From the NCBI GenBank assembly GCA_018813065.1, contig JAHJCH010000170.1, positions 1-48,749 of the forward strand: a stretch of 48,749 bases of DNA, in the 5' to 3' direction. Of this stretch, positions 11,701 to 18,800 are shown in pieces. The notes beneath the pieces were generated by a model. That model saw nothing but the letters and a program-made list of their open reading frames with translations. It did not search any database and had not been told where the DNA came from. Every line of letters begins with the position of its first letter. The first letter of the stretch is position 1. Both the position numbers and the translations under genes were made by a program. Source of the DNA: Myxococcota bacterium (lineage in GTDB: Bacteria; Myxococcota_A; Bradymonadia; UBA7976; UBA1532).

Positions 11701-14700
11701 AGATCGCCGTGGGTGTCCCTCTCACTCCCTCTTGATCAAGGGGGATCAGGTTCAAAATATGGTCCCCTGCCTCGATCAATGTCTCCAATTCACCGCCCAA
11801 GGCGGGCCACAGCGGCGGCCCCAAGAGATCGAACCGGGTGAGCGTCGTGTTTACGAAGGTCGCGGGCCATTCTCCCACGATTTCGAGGTCGCTCAAGCGC
11901 GCCTCTGGGGCATCAAAGGGCGCGTTGTGCGCCTCCAAGCGCCAAACCTCGGGGTGCATCGCCTCTAAGCGCGCCGCTGTGATCGGTCGAGGTGAGCCCA
12001 AGCGCACTCGCCCACCCAATCGCCTTGAGGCGCTTGTGTAGCTCCAGGGCGGTGAAGGCCCGATCAGATCATGCGGTAGGTCATCTATCGCGATGGGGAC
12101 TGAGGCTTGAGGCTCACCGTCGATCTCCAGCAAGTAACCTGAGACACGATCACCCGCCGCGTCAGGCCAGCTCAGCCTCACAAACGCCCCATCGACGATC
12201 TGCTCCACCTCAGGCGCGGGCAACGGATGCGCTAAAGACGCTGGAGGGCTATCGGCGCCGATCTCACCCGCGAGGTTGATCGCCTGCACCCGATACTCCG
12301 CCGATTGCGGCGCCCCGATGTCCAATAAGGGCGAGTCCGCCGCCGCCACCCGCAAAGGCGTGAGGGCCTCGATACCACTCCAGGCATCACGCCCCGTCGC
12401 CTCGACCACCAACCGCGCTCGCTGCGTCCGAACCGAGGGCCACTCAAACCGCCTCACCTCGCTGGCCAGCGGCCCCCACAGCTGCATCTCATGGACGCGC
12501 CGCCACCCTGAGCCGGACCACACCTCAAAGGCCCAGCGGCCCCCATAGCGCGCGTCGGCGAACTTCAGTTGAAGCGCCACGCCCCCCACCCATGACGGCT
12601 CAGCGAACTCTATCTCTATGATTTCGCCTGTACGGAAGTTGCGTGGCATCGCCAACGCGGTCGCAGGCGCCGCAGGCGCCAGCTCGCCCACGGCGTGTGC
12701 TCCGCGCAGGAGGTAGTAGCCCACCGCGTCCGGCGCGAAGGCTGTCGTGGCTTGGACACCCTCGACGACCCCCAACAGCGTGGGCGCGACGTCGAGTTCG
12801 AGGTTCACCGCGCGCACCTCAAGCTCAACTTGGTGTTGTCGCCCCTCTGCTTCAGCGATCAGCTTGTTAAACCCCGCCTCGGAGGGGGTCCATGAGAACG
12901 TCGCGGGCGTCGTGGGCGTCGCTGGCGCAGTGAGCCCCTCAAAGATCACGTCCGTGGGGGTGTTGACCTCGACGAAGATCGTCCCCTCAACCCCCACCTG
13001 CGGCGCTTTCTCAGCCCGTATGGCTGTGATCCCAGGCGCTGCCCTCACTTTTAGAGGGCGTTGTAGTCGATTATTCGTCCGATCTCTGTCTGGATAGCGC
13101 GCCCCCGTGTCGATCGCCAACGTCACCGGGTGATCACCCTCCACCGTTGGCGCGATCCAGTCCACGAACCCCTCTTTTGTCGTCGCGATCGGCAGATCTC
13201 GATAGAGCAATCGCGTGTCACCGCTGACGATCTGCAACGCTGGCAGGTAGCCTGGCGTGTCCTCCGCCGCTTCCACCCGCCAATGCACCCGAACCGGCGC
13301 GCCTGGCGCGGGATTAAGCGGCTCAAAGCGCAGCTCAGAAGCCTTAAAATCCAAGGTGTTAAGTAGATTTATCTCAACAGACTGGGTGTTATCCCCTTCA
13401 TCCGACTCTGCGTAGTGGTTATCGGCGTCCACCACGAAGAAAATGGTGTGTCTGCCCGCCTCCAACCCCGCCGTAGAGGCGACGATCCGCACATCTCCCC
13501 CGCTCACGCCGTTGAGGGGCGCGGCGGGCCAGCTTAAATGCTCAGCGCGCCCAATCGTTCGCCCATTTTCAGACCCCTCGCGCAGCTCAACCGCCACATC
13601 TTCGATGGGTAGAGGCGTGCGGTTGTGCATCAGCCCGACGAAGTCCAAGGAGTAACCCTGATGTGCGCTGCCGGTGGAGGCCCCTGAGTCGGGATCGAAG
13701 CTGCTGGTGTAGCGCAAACTCGCCGCGCTGAGCGCCCAATCCTTGACCTCCACCACGAACGGCGCGAAGTTGTCTGTTTCGTTGGCCTCGATCAGCTGAT
13801 CATCGGGATCGACCTGCGCCGCGAGGCGCCATGTCCGGGCCTCGGCCAGCTGAAGCGTGATTTCCACCTCCGCGCCCGCCCCTGGCGCCAACGCTGGGAC
13901 AGGCGCGGCGCCCAAATTCAGGCCGCCCACCTCGCTGATGCGCACCTCTGAGGCGGGCGTCGCTGCTGTGGAGGCGTTCTCCACGCTGACGCGCGCTTTT
14001 AACGGCTGACCCTTCGCCACGGTTGGGCCTGGATCGAGCGTCACCCCGCCTGGGAGGCGCAGATCGCCCTCGCCGAGAATCCGCAGCGTGCGCGCCGCTT
14101 GCTGATTGTGCGTATAGGCATCCTCGGCGACCTCGATAATCACAAAAAGGCGGTGATGCGCGGACGCTAAGCCCGCCACCGACAGGGTCAACGTCTCCTG
14201 ACCGCCCCCCGCGATGGCCGCCAAGGGCAGCCGCCCCAACAGCACGCCGCCCAAATCCGGCGCGCCCAGGTAAAACGCCACAGCGCCAGGGCGCGAAGCC
14301 TGGTTGCCCAGGTTGTGGATCGTCGTCGCCACCTCAAAGGCCGCCTCCGCCTTGGGCTCAATGGGGCGAATCTCGATTAAATCCGGTCGAATGCTCAGAT
14401 CCGCTGCCTCGCGGGCCTCGATCCTGAGCCGGAGCGATGCGTGGTTGTTTTCTTCATTGGGCTCGGCGATCACGTCGGCGCTGTCGAGCTTGAGCCGAAG
14501 CGTCACGCCGCCCAATCGAGCCGCTGTCTCCACCTGCCATGTCAGCGTATGAGAGCCCTCAGCGTCGAGGCCCGCCACCGTCTGTGTCTCCACGCGATCT
14601 TCATCACGCAGCTCCACCTCAAATGGCCCTACAGCTTCTAATCCACTGTTGTAAATCTCTACTTCAAGCCTCACCCTCGCCCCTTCTGGCGGAGAGGGAT

Positions 14701-15487
14701 CGTCTGCGCTGAAACGGACCACATCGAGATCCGCGCGGCTCTCTAAAAGCGCCCTCAGCGCGGCGGCGGTGCCTTGGATATCAAACCATCGCCCATCTAG
14801 GCTCAGCGCTCGCAGTGTCGTCAGCCGCTCCAAGCTCAAGGCCCTCACCGCCGCCAGCGCGTCGCAGCGCAGCGCCTCAAACAACGACATGGGCGGCTCC
14901 AGCGGCTGCGCCTCCAAGAAGGCCACCCCCGCGTTGATCGCCTCGTTGATCGGGAAATGGCCCCGCCACGCGCCCAGCGCCCGCAGCGCCAGCGCCGTTG
15001 TGGGTAGATCTGACAGCCCTTGACCCGCAGACCAACCCCCATCGAGCCGCTGCTTGAGCAGCAACGCGATCATGTCTGGCTCGATGACCTCATCGCGCAG
15101 TCCTGGCACCCTCGCCATAGAGAGGAGGGCCTCTGCCGTCAGCGCGGAGGACACCGCGTATCCAGCTTCTAGCCCGTAGCCGCCATCAAGGCCGCGCTGC
15201 GCCAATAACGCATAAAGGTTCTCTTGTATTGGCCTTAGTTCCAATGCCCAGATTCGTTCTCTGACATTACCTGTGCTTGGTTGCTCTAGTGTTGACGTAG
15301 GTATGTTGAATCTGCCCACATTTAATGCACGAATAACCTCTATCCAAGCGCCTTTTTGTTGAATTAGGCTTTCTTCTAACAGTGTTATGAGTATATCTTC
15401 ATTGATCGGCTGACCTTGGGCTTCACGCAACACGCCAATTTGAATAAAAATCCCGAGAATGACAAAAAAGAGAGGTCCGCCGCGCAT
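1..15487 (-). CDS. Giant secreted/membrane multi-domain protein (signal peptide, toroid-like repeats, CARDB/FN3-like repeats, Cys/His + poly-Asp module, TM hairpin, transglutaminase-like, RHS/YD repeats); truncated by left window edge
   Basis: ATG at 15487 (MRGGPLFFVILGIFIQIGVLREAQGQ..., AAGGA upstream). The frame (codon first base = 1 mod 3) was hand-translated at 15487-14400, 6838-5941, 5098-4700, 2638-2580 and about 127 with continuous plausible protein. No ORF in this frame is in the ORF track between 1 and 15487, as expected if there is no in-frame stop before the edge. CARDB-like 'E..xxxNN' ends recur (EPNEENNHASLRL, EEGDETNNRANY, EANETDNFAPF); YD motif ETRYAYDDSDRLTEI near base 100. 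Confidence 0.9.
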   Translation of the reverse strand, partial: MRGGPLFFVILGIFIQIGVLREAQGQPINEDILITLLEESLIQQKGAWIEVIRALNVGRFNIPTSTLEQPSTGNVRERIWALELRPIQENLYALLAQRGLDGGYGLEAGYAVSSALTAEALLSMARVPGLRDEVIEPDMIALLLKQRLDGGWSAGQGLSDLPTTALALRALGAWRGHFPINEAINAGVAFLEAQPLEPPMSLFEALRCDALAAVRALSLERLTTLRALSLDGRWFDIQGTAAALRALLESRADLDVVRFSADDPSPPEGARVRLEVEIYNSGLEAVGPFEVELRDEDRVETQTVAGLDAEGSHTLTWQVETAARLGGVTLRLKLDSADVIAEPNEENNHASLRLRIEAREAADLSIRPDLIEIRPIEPKAEAAFEVATTIHNLGNQASRPGAVAFYLGAPDLGGVLLGRLPLAAIAGGGQETLTLSVAGLASAHHRLFVIIEVAEDAYTHNQQAARTLRILGEGDLRLPGGVTLDPGPTVAKGQPLKARVSVENASTAATPASEVRISEVGGLNLGAAPVPALAPGAGAEVEITLQLAEARTWRLAAQVDPDDQLIEANETDNFAPFVVEVKDWALSAASLRYTSSFDPDSGASTGSAHQGYSLDFVGLMHNRTPLPIEDVAVELREGSENGRTIGRAEHLSWPAAPLNGVSGGDVRIVASTAGLEAGRHTIFFVVDADNHYAESDEGDNTQSVEINLLNTLDFKASELRFEPLNPAPGAPVRVHWRVEAAEDTPGYLPALQIVSGDTRLLYRDLPIATTKEGFVDWIAPTVEGDHPVTLAIDTGARYPDRDRTNNRLQRPLKVRAAPGITAIRAEKAPQVGVEGTIFVEVNTPTDVIFEGLTAPATPTTPATFSWTPSEAGFNKLIAEAEGRQHQVELEVRAVNLELDVAPTLLGVVEGVQATTAFAPDAVGYYLLRGAHAVGELAPAAPATALAMPRNFRTGEIIEIEFAEPSWVGGVALQLKFADARYGGRWAFEVWSGSGWRRVHEMQLWGPLASEVRRFEWPSVRTQRARLVVEATGRDAWSGIEALTPLRVAAADSPLLDIGAPQSAEYRVQAINLAGEIGADSPPASLAHPLPAPEVEQIVDGAFVRLSWPDAAGDRVSGYLLEIDGEPQASVPIAIDDLPHDLIGPSPPWSYTSASRRLGGRVRLGSPRPITAARLEAMHPEVWRLEAHNAPFDAPEARLSDLEIVGEWPATFVNTTLTRFDLLGPPLWPALGGELETLIEAGDHILNLIPLDQEGVRGTPTAISVKITAPPPVTALSAELILRNSRLPIVSLSWIPPDEAVGVAIYREGVWLSEVDRGETSYRDMDDSLGGAITYAVYAIDAGENRSEPAYVSVTTDDLYPPTGLSVSAAGFEVSATWDQVAAGREIAGWVVYINGARYAEVVGQPQWTGIYPYPGLHRLTVAERGAHPVGYFLAGPSSAGVDFTIADDGAPPQTRFIAPELFQIPENGVRPAWIAPSVDDLAGFWLWVNQDPAPVWLGRDEFGRLPTSALVHNRRGVRSFTFKVAAEDESGQIGPQDTVTWSPPIYNNPTVTATPLVEGQINADLRPPTTGGYFLYIDETRICDWSSWRTASASMTLSASSSTPDGQLDWATPSGYWRPAATDVAPWLGYAPSLEQVGGGENARGFVADRVTLRFLTPQTTPSAYEIQIRDFDGAWQTALAVEGNAALYHQVMLPENPRAGGTGLRVRFTQPGTEGVIVTQLQVEWCNSRGTNPIEIPPGAHALTGRAWSPSGDAGQPSAPQMISAPLDDAAIDWQQTRLSDDEPLLGDWITILAPISNLGLSDLAGLEVEMRFQPDDGRPPPPPQTQIAPLIPAGGEGVVMFALLIESESGQIEIELDPNNEIPERLEENNLAVLPFFADKGYRTQGVTLDQVRVIGTAAHTLVEIRGRDNQLLERAEIGEEEVLELGASYDGVITVNADHPFIAIAGDMVASGFQLRDEWGEPLSRRFLSTLSRTFTASQFGSAVPVGRLVVYAADADTHITVSELATGQIITEADVGAGQMSALNLQTQDHLIERIVVEGDHPIAAWSYADLGFPFVSVDGALAGQALVGFVGQASIRMGAKNEEIIIWSYTPDNRVILERTDTGEVLYEGLLPQYAIRSTLIKHPIDQDIIPLRIRASGSVSAISAKLFDSVAYGYVHGLQVPAANGDIMGNEFIVPLSPNGRDKTRIFTFAFYDDTHITLWDPDAPDEIIYAGVLQRGQRFDIGRGIVLDEQGERRRLVLQSNRPVSVYAGIDRAAATMLPLLYGAPPDLTFGAIRQAPLGLNIGQMLRIEAEILNLGVRRARHVHVIVYDGPPEAGRVLYEGEFDRLDAGQIHTLGFDLTLSEGAHALTFAVDPEDIVEEGDETNNRANYALDNPADLTPTAIDPLEGEEGIPLSSVITIKNQGGRAVRGAFVRLFGDDNALIGAITLDFEPLSESQGVITWLPEVAGAQTLRVVVDPEGQIEESRVDNNVFTQDITLHRAPFDISGRLSASNLQPTPHEEILIEALIEPSDPCEVWLREGVTVLGEGWSEDGVIQFAIPGEHTLGMHHYEVILDPLNALEEDDEGNNTLPLDLEVIDYAITLNVEGPAQVDQGGALTLNVTPSAPLPAGSRLESTGFPSRWAIEGASTPLNRVADLPLGFHRFMVFAINGEEVIAVGFADVEIITAPVSARLRVNPSVAPQGTPITLMAETRGGERLTLSVDGAPIAEFTLVAPLAINSTVTTLGALGEHQALAQLWSGDAVIAEDTVIFERINSGLTINVRVGLEDLIYELGETVPVEVELSFAEIPDVRVDRLTLLITDEPPVLVEWAQTRPVDETDAAFPAIIGSTPQRFTFHIPTEALVSGVHRMIARAERDDTLVFVGPAGEPLERLSTHLIGVGAALLTLTLPSEPDAAIVDAMVDAAPPDAAIDVYAPDAMVIDAEIVDLYTPDAHPQDASIDAQMSDTTVDSGCHCACNCGCDGHTHGNGHDPGHSHGNGHNPGHSHGNSCPNREACCCHPSYNGHCNDQGEGVGHTRDGGNGQGHIDHCCCDCCDEEEEVDAEICNNGNGVGNGNGRCDRDDDDDDDDDDDDDDDENHSDNGRRNNKPVERKSAKNKRLSVKTEATAAALYGCQMGLDATGEPIPWQWLIFLLTGIVFMRLRRTRGKAGGLLLLALLAGSLWWALQPPSLTPSPSPTPGTAAPSEEATPANNVESVHNKAKADGPKAEVQGTQAPPAPEPVKEAPAKVASANPIEGERPLTLRAQRAQIPRKQPPTDLKLAPPPKPSVRPQQVTRSKEEQAKAARALLSRNMPGLNPHTSPSAAMAAVMRAELHMRQASDVGQMMTRNQLRVARLLAVEKLEELEAQASGGPKRRIREGKHILEAHVRALLKASKAREAGDITAFDGIAVGERYIPAMKDREPRPNRFQQPRQTASPINLVNVIDPNSPPTEEDLVTAPNAELDALVARLGNDPHAIFSYVYDNVRPAAYRGGRLGPYGVFKENYANDADAAWFLADLLRRAGFHTRLELKRVRMTPQQITAVTGIPDPVDAANTLNAFGVPTETRVRQDGTVQVFNPRNNLLEDRPVGTYIKEVETNHWMVRAYIAADNQIGLSHHTWVHFAPLVRNVEFITPSPEQVEALPDLTDDILYDHESPLTRFIQAAGNVSGLTLVRPKWRSKYLPTAPPALEVRSFGAVRTLPDSERYRVEFQLNGQTSTAYTDELYGQALFIDSVPATAQDAALIEAAGGIEETPAFAIAMRSVLYKITRDGTKTVFSQTDEAPLEHKWRFTISLTTPGEQAESHHFTLSSGSRTALYLASGFGARQLEGFTSALNLIGDEYFSRLDEAGRRAFGVHGFAYIKDVHLGIVSREMEIQRAFGLPMRAERRYIILDVPRITAYTPENQSHNTLESAFTPLDWDAISQTPELNSARLYGHMASYLEAIVPSSFYSGYGYSAQRIFAESRRRGIQIHDVFLWNYLALIAGRIIETPYDLQLAMVQAVDVDDYLVRAPATGVSWSGPTMYATIIEDPATGAGKYLIPGGLDGGFFMTASLASPTGDNLLSYTDVVHAPRCGDKADWKTSGLMNRLRIRLDRLPVGRCQAQAAQPDQWIPPNPNVQEWPGGICMHEVCTQDDECQKIPTTACSPNPANDGELDFAQCPQRSIEGNVVVAVQLNERIVWKHRLEPDQILAELENQNLKIGDVDEIGYATNFDTNDEGAYLEFDYLFPANQKIARQGTWSVIVYPVDANLNISPDVCISARKIDGIYHFLPSFYTFDQAHQLKYDNVALDSGHFTQAGPVELNIPTPAGELQFQRVYNSQNTGLFGPLGLGWNHNHIWKIYPSDGENKSLVMVSGHDQGSLWHQDPNHVNRYNPQSPQEQGRLLAYQFEQPPKYNSEGLLECQPKARGYIYSQVDGTKYYFELVQDRLSDGPINEETFKDVFGREHPLPPKPKAVVLTKIRDLSNNGFDYVYDQKTYELKQVISIINGSHGYSALEFEYNQMSVDFDILKDLEVRRLETARIVQVNGAREAPWAHVQNDGTICTWDITPVSAGVTLSKVDFDQSGLTLDKSTSFLTLDNNATVPTEYSYKYSEFEGPNYKLTRIQDPEGYSTTISYYNRIGFGDLTNENPPDAGINTQACSALSQCFGDQLSCEALLAEIVALPEEESYYPYGHVQQIHYPNGKSIEFSYDRTTQAAFDTLLCPNTASSQTSCTTTIRDSSLATPIYAENDGEGTTRFIDKLGANETLNLCWEANSDSITKTKLNDHLLSEREKIETATEITDNATHHGQPNDLPLAEGETQQDTLVAIDKIGAGETDVDFPSPAIPNQDPTFMHKVRSLDLLNAGGESISNSRLTYDVNHRIESLQGPGQNVINLARNELGLISEIQTTSGSISQLFDERLGTVSKITDDLQRSIDKIYDDHGRIKEIRYPAGGKKTFQYLPSQQINGGVRIVVTSIPRAETNQPSFQEIKEVDRIGRLHFHSNDIDQYVMRIMYDQKGNPVEMTETHPKANGETSEIKTIQTFDATGRLASQRFEPDGHIKDIEYNEKGLIARVSLTDGITGEHLTLSQRFYDESQRLVREVSMGSYATRYTHDILGNIVETEIEDLPVSRHVRAYDAKGRLKVDQPPGLGETRYAYDDSDRLTEITRPDGIVTTMTYTDADQRPEARNIPAL
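4620..5100 (-). other. Transglutaminase-like domain of the giant protein, catalytic Cys apparently absent
   Basis: FSYVYDNVRPAAYRGGRLGPYGVFKENYANDADAAWFLADLLRRAGFHTRLELKRVRMT...EVETNHWMVRAYIAADNQIGLSHHTWVHFAP: resembles transglut_core 'G(C/N)..D.a.Ll.aLLRaaGi.aR ... HaWvEay'. Confidence 0.6.
5960..6105 (-). other. Two adjacent predicted transmembrane helices inside the giant protein
   Basis: GEPIPWQWLIFLLTGIVFMRLRRTRGKAGGLLLLALLAGSLWWALQPP: two hydrophobic stretches separated by RLRRTRGK. Confidence 0.75.
6241..6613 (-). other. Cys/His-rich, Asp-rich putative metal-binding module in the giant protein
   Basis: CHCACNCGCDGHTHGNGHDPGHSHGNGHNPGHSHGNSCPNREACCCHPSYNGHCNDQGEGVGHTRDGGNGQGHIDHCCCDCCDEEEEVDAEICNNGNGVGNGNGRCDR followed by 15 consecutive Asp codons (6245-6289). 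Confidence 0.85.
6245..6289 (-). repeat. GAY trinucleotide tract encoding 15 Asp
   Basis: Plus strand (atc/gtc)n run; minus strand gat/gac x15 in the giant ORF frame. Confidence 0.9.
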
Positions 15488-15690
15488 CACCCATCCTTGC
15501 CGTGCTTTGTGATCTATCTGTTTTGGTTTATCACCTCTTGTGCATTGGCCCAAGCGAAAAAACGCGCGCTTTGCTCCGGTGCCGGGCCAGGCGCCACCGG
15601 GCGTTAGGCGCTGTTTAGCCAAGTCAGCACGCCAACCCCAGGCGACATCGCCGGGCACCCGGTCATGACACACGGACGCGTAAAAAAAGA

Positions 15691-15719
15691 TTGACGCCGA
15701 CCCCGCCTCGCTCTATCTT
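15691..15719 (+). promoter_or_regulatory. sigma70-type promoter for the tRNA gene
   Basis: TTGACG (15691-15696), 17-nt spacer, TATCTT (15714-15719), 15 nt before the tRNA 5' end; A-rich taaaaaaaga just upstream. Confidence 0.75.
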
Positions 15720-15734
15720 CACCCCGCCCCTCCT

Positions 15735-15821
15735 GCCGGGGTGGCGGAATTGGTAGACGCACCGGATTAAAAATCCGGCGACTTTACGGTCGTGTGGGTT
15801 CGAGTCCCACCCTCGGTACCA
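15735..15821 (+). tRNA. Leu-type class II tRNA; anticodon reads AAA by alignment (loop TTAAAAA)
   Basis: GCCGGGG TG GCGG AATTGGTAGA CGC A CCGGA TTAAAAA TCCGG CGACTTTACGGTCGT GTGGG TTCGAGT CCCAC CCTCGGT ACCA: full cloverleaf, long variable arm, Leu-like D-loop, A73, encoded CCA. Confidence 0.9.
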
Positions 15822-15823
15822 TT

Positions 15824-15860
15824 AAAGGCCAACGCGGAATCCGCGCTGGCCTTTTTTTTT
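15824..15860 (+). terminator. Rho-independent terminator (tRNA side; may also act for the convergent minus-strand gene)
   Basis: AAGGCCAACGCGG-AAT-CCGCGCTGGCCTT (one mismatch) followed by a run of T. Confidence 0.85.
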
Positions 15861-15864
15861 GCCC

Positions 15865-18800
15865 TCAGGCCCCACGCGCCGCGCGGGCGTCGGCGATCTC
15901 ACGGTTGAAGTACAGGTGGTTGAGGAAGCCCCGCTCGTAGCCCGAGCCGTGGAGATCCGCCACTTGACGCTGCACCTCCTCCCAAGCCATGTCCAACGCC
16001 GCGTCCGCCGCCGCCGCGTCCCCTCGGGCCTTGAAGGTGTAGTAGCGCGCCAGCCCGACTTCATGCCCCAAGCGCTCTAAGTGCGGATCCGCCTCGCAGG
16101 CCGCCTCAAACAACACCTCAAGCTCAAGGCGCTCCGCCTCCGCCGCTTCCACCGTGCCCAAGATCGCGTAGGCCCTCAGCCGCAGCGCGCGGGCGCGGAT
16201 CAACGTCGGGGTGTAGTTGATCCGCTCGGCGAAGATGATGGCGTCGTTGAGGAAGCTCAGCCCCCCCTCCTTGAGCTTGTTGTTGGGCGCTAAGAGGATC
16301 AGGTGCATCCCCCTCGCCAGCACCGCGTTGATGTGCGCCGGGCTCTCCGGCGCAATGCGCGCGAGATCATGGGCGCACTGCCCCAAGATCCCCGTCGCCT
16401 CCCGGAAATGCCCCCGCTGGATAAAGATGTCACCTTGGCGCAGCGACGCCTCCAAGGAGAGGTACGGCGCAGGCTGGTAGGTCAGCTCCACCCGCATCTG
16501 GTTGAAGAGCCCCTCTGCTTCGTCAAAGGCCCCCAGATCCGCCGCCATCCCACCCATCTCCATAAAGAGCGCCGCGCGGGTCTGCGGCTCGTCACCCTCG
16601 TTGAAGTGGCTCAAGGCGTGACGCAGCAGCCGCAGCGCGTCGAGCCGCCGCCCCAGCCCGTAGAAGTGCCGCGCCAGCGTGCGCAGCGTTAACCCCGCCC
16701 CCCAAATGTCGCCGCTGCTGCGGTGAAGCCGCCACGCCTCAAAGAGCGCCGCCAAAGCCTCGTTCATCGCCCCCCGCGCGGCAAGGAAGAGCCCCTGGGC
16801 GTGCTTGATCCGCCCCTGAAGCGGTCTATCCAGCGCGTCCAAATCCAACCGCGCCCCCAGGCCGTTGAGCTGACGCTGCGCCGCGTCACGTTGGCCGGCG
16901 TACCACTGGCTCATCGCCAAGTCCAAGGTGATGTTGGCCTCCATGTTCGGGTTGGCGATGGGCGCGGCCTTGACTTGGCGCAGGCTCTCCTCAAAGAGCT
17001 GGCGCGCTTGCTCAAACTGGCGGTTGTTCAGCGCCCACTCGCCCTTCTTGCGCGAGAGGAAGTGGGAGGGGCTCGATGCCTTCTCCAACTGCACAAGATC
17101 CCGCGCGCTCTGCTCCGCTCGCCCCTGGCGCTGGAAGAGGCACAGCCGACGCTGGAGGAACGCCCGCCGTAGCCCCGCCCGCTCGTCTACCGAGAGGTTG
17201 CCCAGCTGGCTCAAGGTCTGGTTGGCCAGCGCCATCCCCCCCGAGAGGTGGTTGATCTCTAAGGCCTTGTCCAGCGCCTCGATGAACTTCTCCAAGGCCC
17301 GCGTGTTGCGGTCGGCGAAGGCGTAGTGGCGCGCGGCGAGGGAGGGGAAGCCCCGCGCCCCCGGTAACACGCTGAGGACCTCGGCGGCGTCCTCATGCAG
17401 CGCCTTGCGGTGCTGCGGGCTCATGCTGCGGTAGACCTGATCCCTCAGCAGCGCGTGGCGAATGACCGCCATCGGCCCCCTCGGGGTCTGCGCCCAGTCC
17501 ACCAAGCCCAGGTGCTGGAGCTGATCCAGCGCGGTGATCAGCTCATCAAGGTGGATGGCGCGCCGCCGCGCCAGCCCCTCCAAGACCGCCGGGCTCATCG
17601 AGTCGGTGATCACCGAGATGGCGTAGAGGATCTCCATCGACGTGGCGTTGAGCCGCGCCGTGCGCGCCTCGAAGATCTGCGTCAGATCGCCGACCGGCTC
17701 TTGGGAGAAGGGCGCCCCCTCGCCCCAGTAGCCGTCCTTGAGCGCGACGATCCCCTCCTCTACCCACTGCCGCACCGTCTCGTTGAGCAGCAGCGGTGAG
17801 CCCCCCGAGCCATCAAAGACGTGGTGGTAGAAGAGGTCGCTGAGCCGATTGGGGCTGAGCAGGTTGTCAATAAAGGCGCCACACTCGCTCTGGGTGAAGG
17901 GCGTCATCTCCACCTCAAAGAAGGCGGTCAGCCCTTGTAGGTGCTCCAGCGCCACGCAGCGGTTCTCGTAGCTGAGGAAGATCATCAATGAGGCGGCGGG
18001 CTTGACCATCTTGAGCAGATCGTAGAGGACCGCCCAGGAGGCGTCCTCCATCTCGGCGACGTCCTCCAAGACCAAAAACAGCGGCAGCTTGGTGCGCGCG
18101 AACGTCTCCAACGCGAGGCCCTCAAAGAAGGCCACCAGCGCTTGTCGCGTGGCCAAGGCCATGGCCCGCGACGGCGCCTCGATCTCCATGTCCTCGCCCA
18201 CAAAGCGGATGAGGTAGGCGATGCCCTCGCGCAGCGCCTTGGCCTCCTTGGGGTGGTTGTCGGCGATGGCGTCGCTGATCCGCCTCAGGTAGCCCTCAAG
18301 GTGCTCGGCGACGTCCGGCGCGCCGACAGGCAGCTGAAACGCGGCGCGGATCAGCCCCGCGATCGACCAGCTGGGCAGCTCAAAGAGGCGCGGGATCTGG
18401 GCGTGGAGCACGCTGGGGACGCGGTTGAAGTGCTGCTGGGTGTCCTCAAAGAAGGTCTGGATAAAGGTGGACTTGCCGTAGCCATCCAGCCCCTTGATCC
18501 CCACGACTTGGTGGCGGCGCTCCTTGGTGACGGTCCTCAGGAGGTTGGCGACCTGGTGCAGCTCTTGGCTGTAGCCGATCATCCTCGGCGCGCCAAGCTG
18601 GCGCGAGAGCGCGGCAGGATCGTCGAAGAGCTGGGCCTCGATCTCTTGGCTGGCGAGGATCGTGTTGCTGGTCCAAGGGCTCGCCCCTTGTGGGACGCTG
18701 GAGAGGTAGCGCAGCGCCTCACGCACAAAGGCGTTGTACATCCGCATCGCGCTGAGGAAGCCCTCGAAGTCATCGTAGAGCTCTTGTGATTGCCCAAAGA

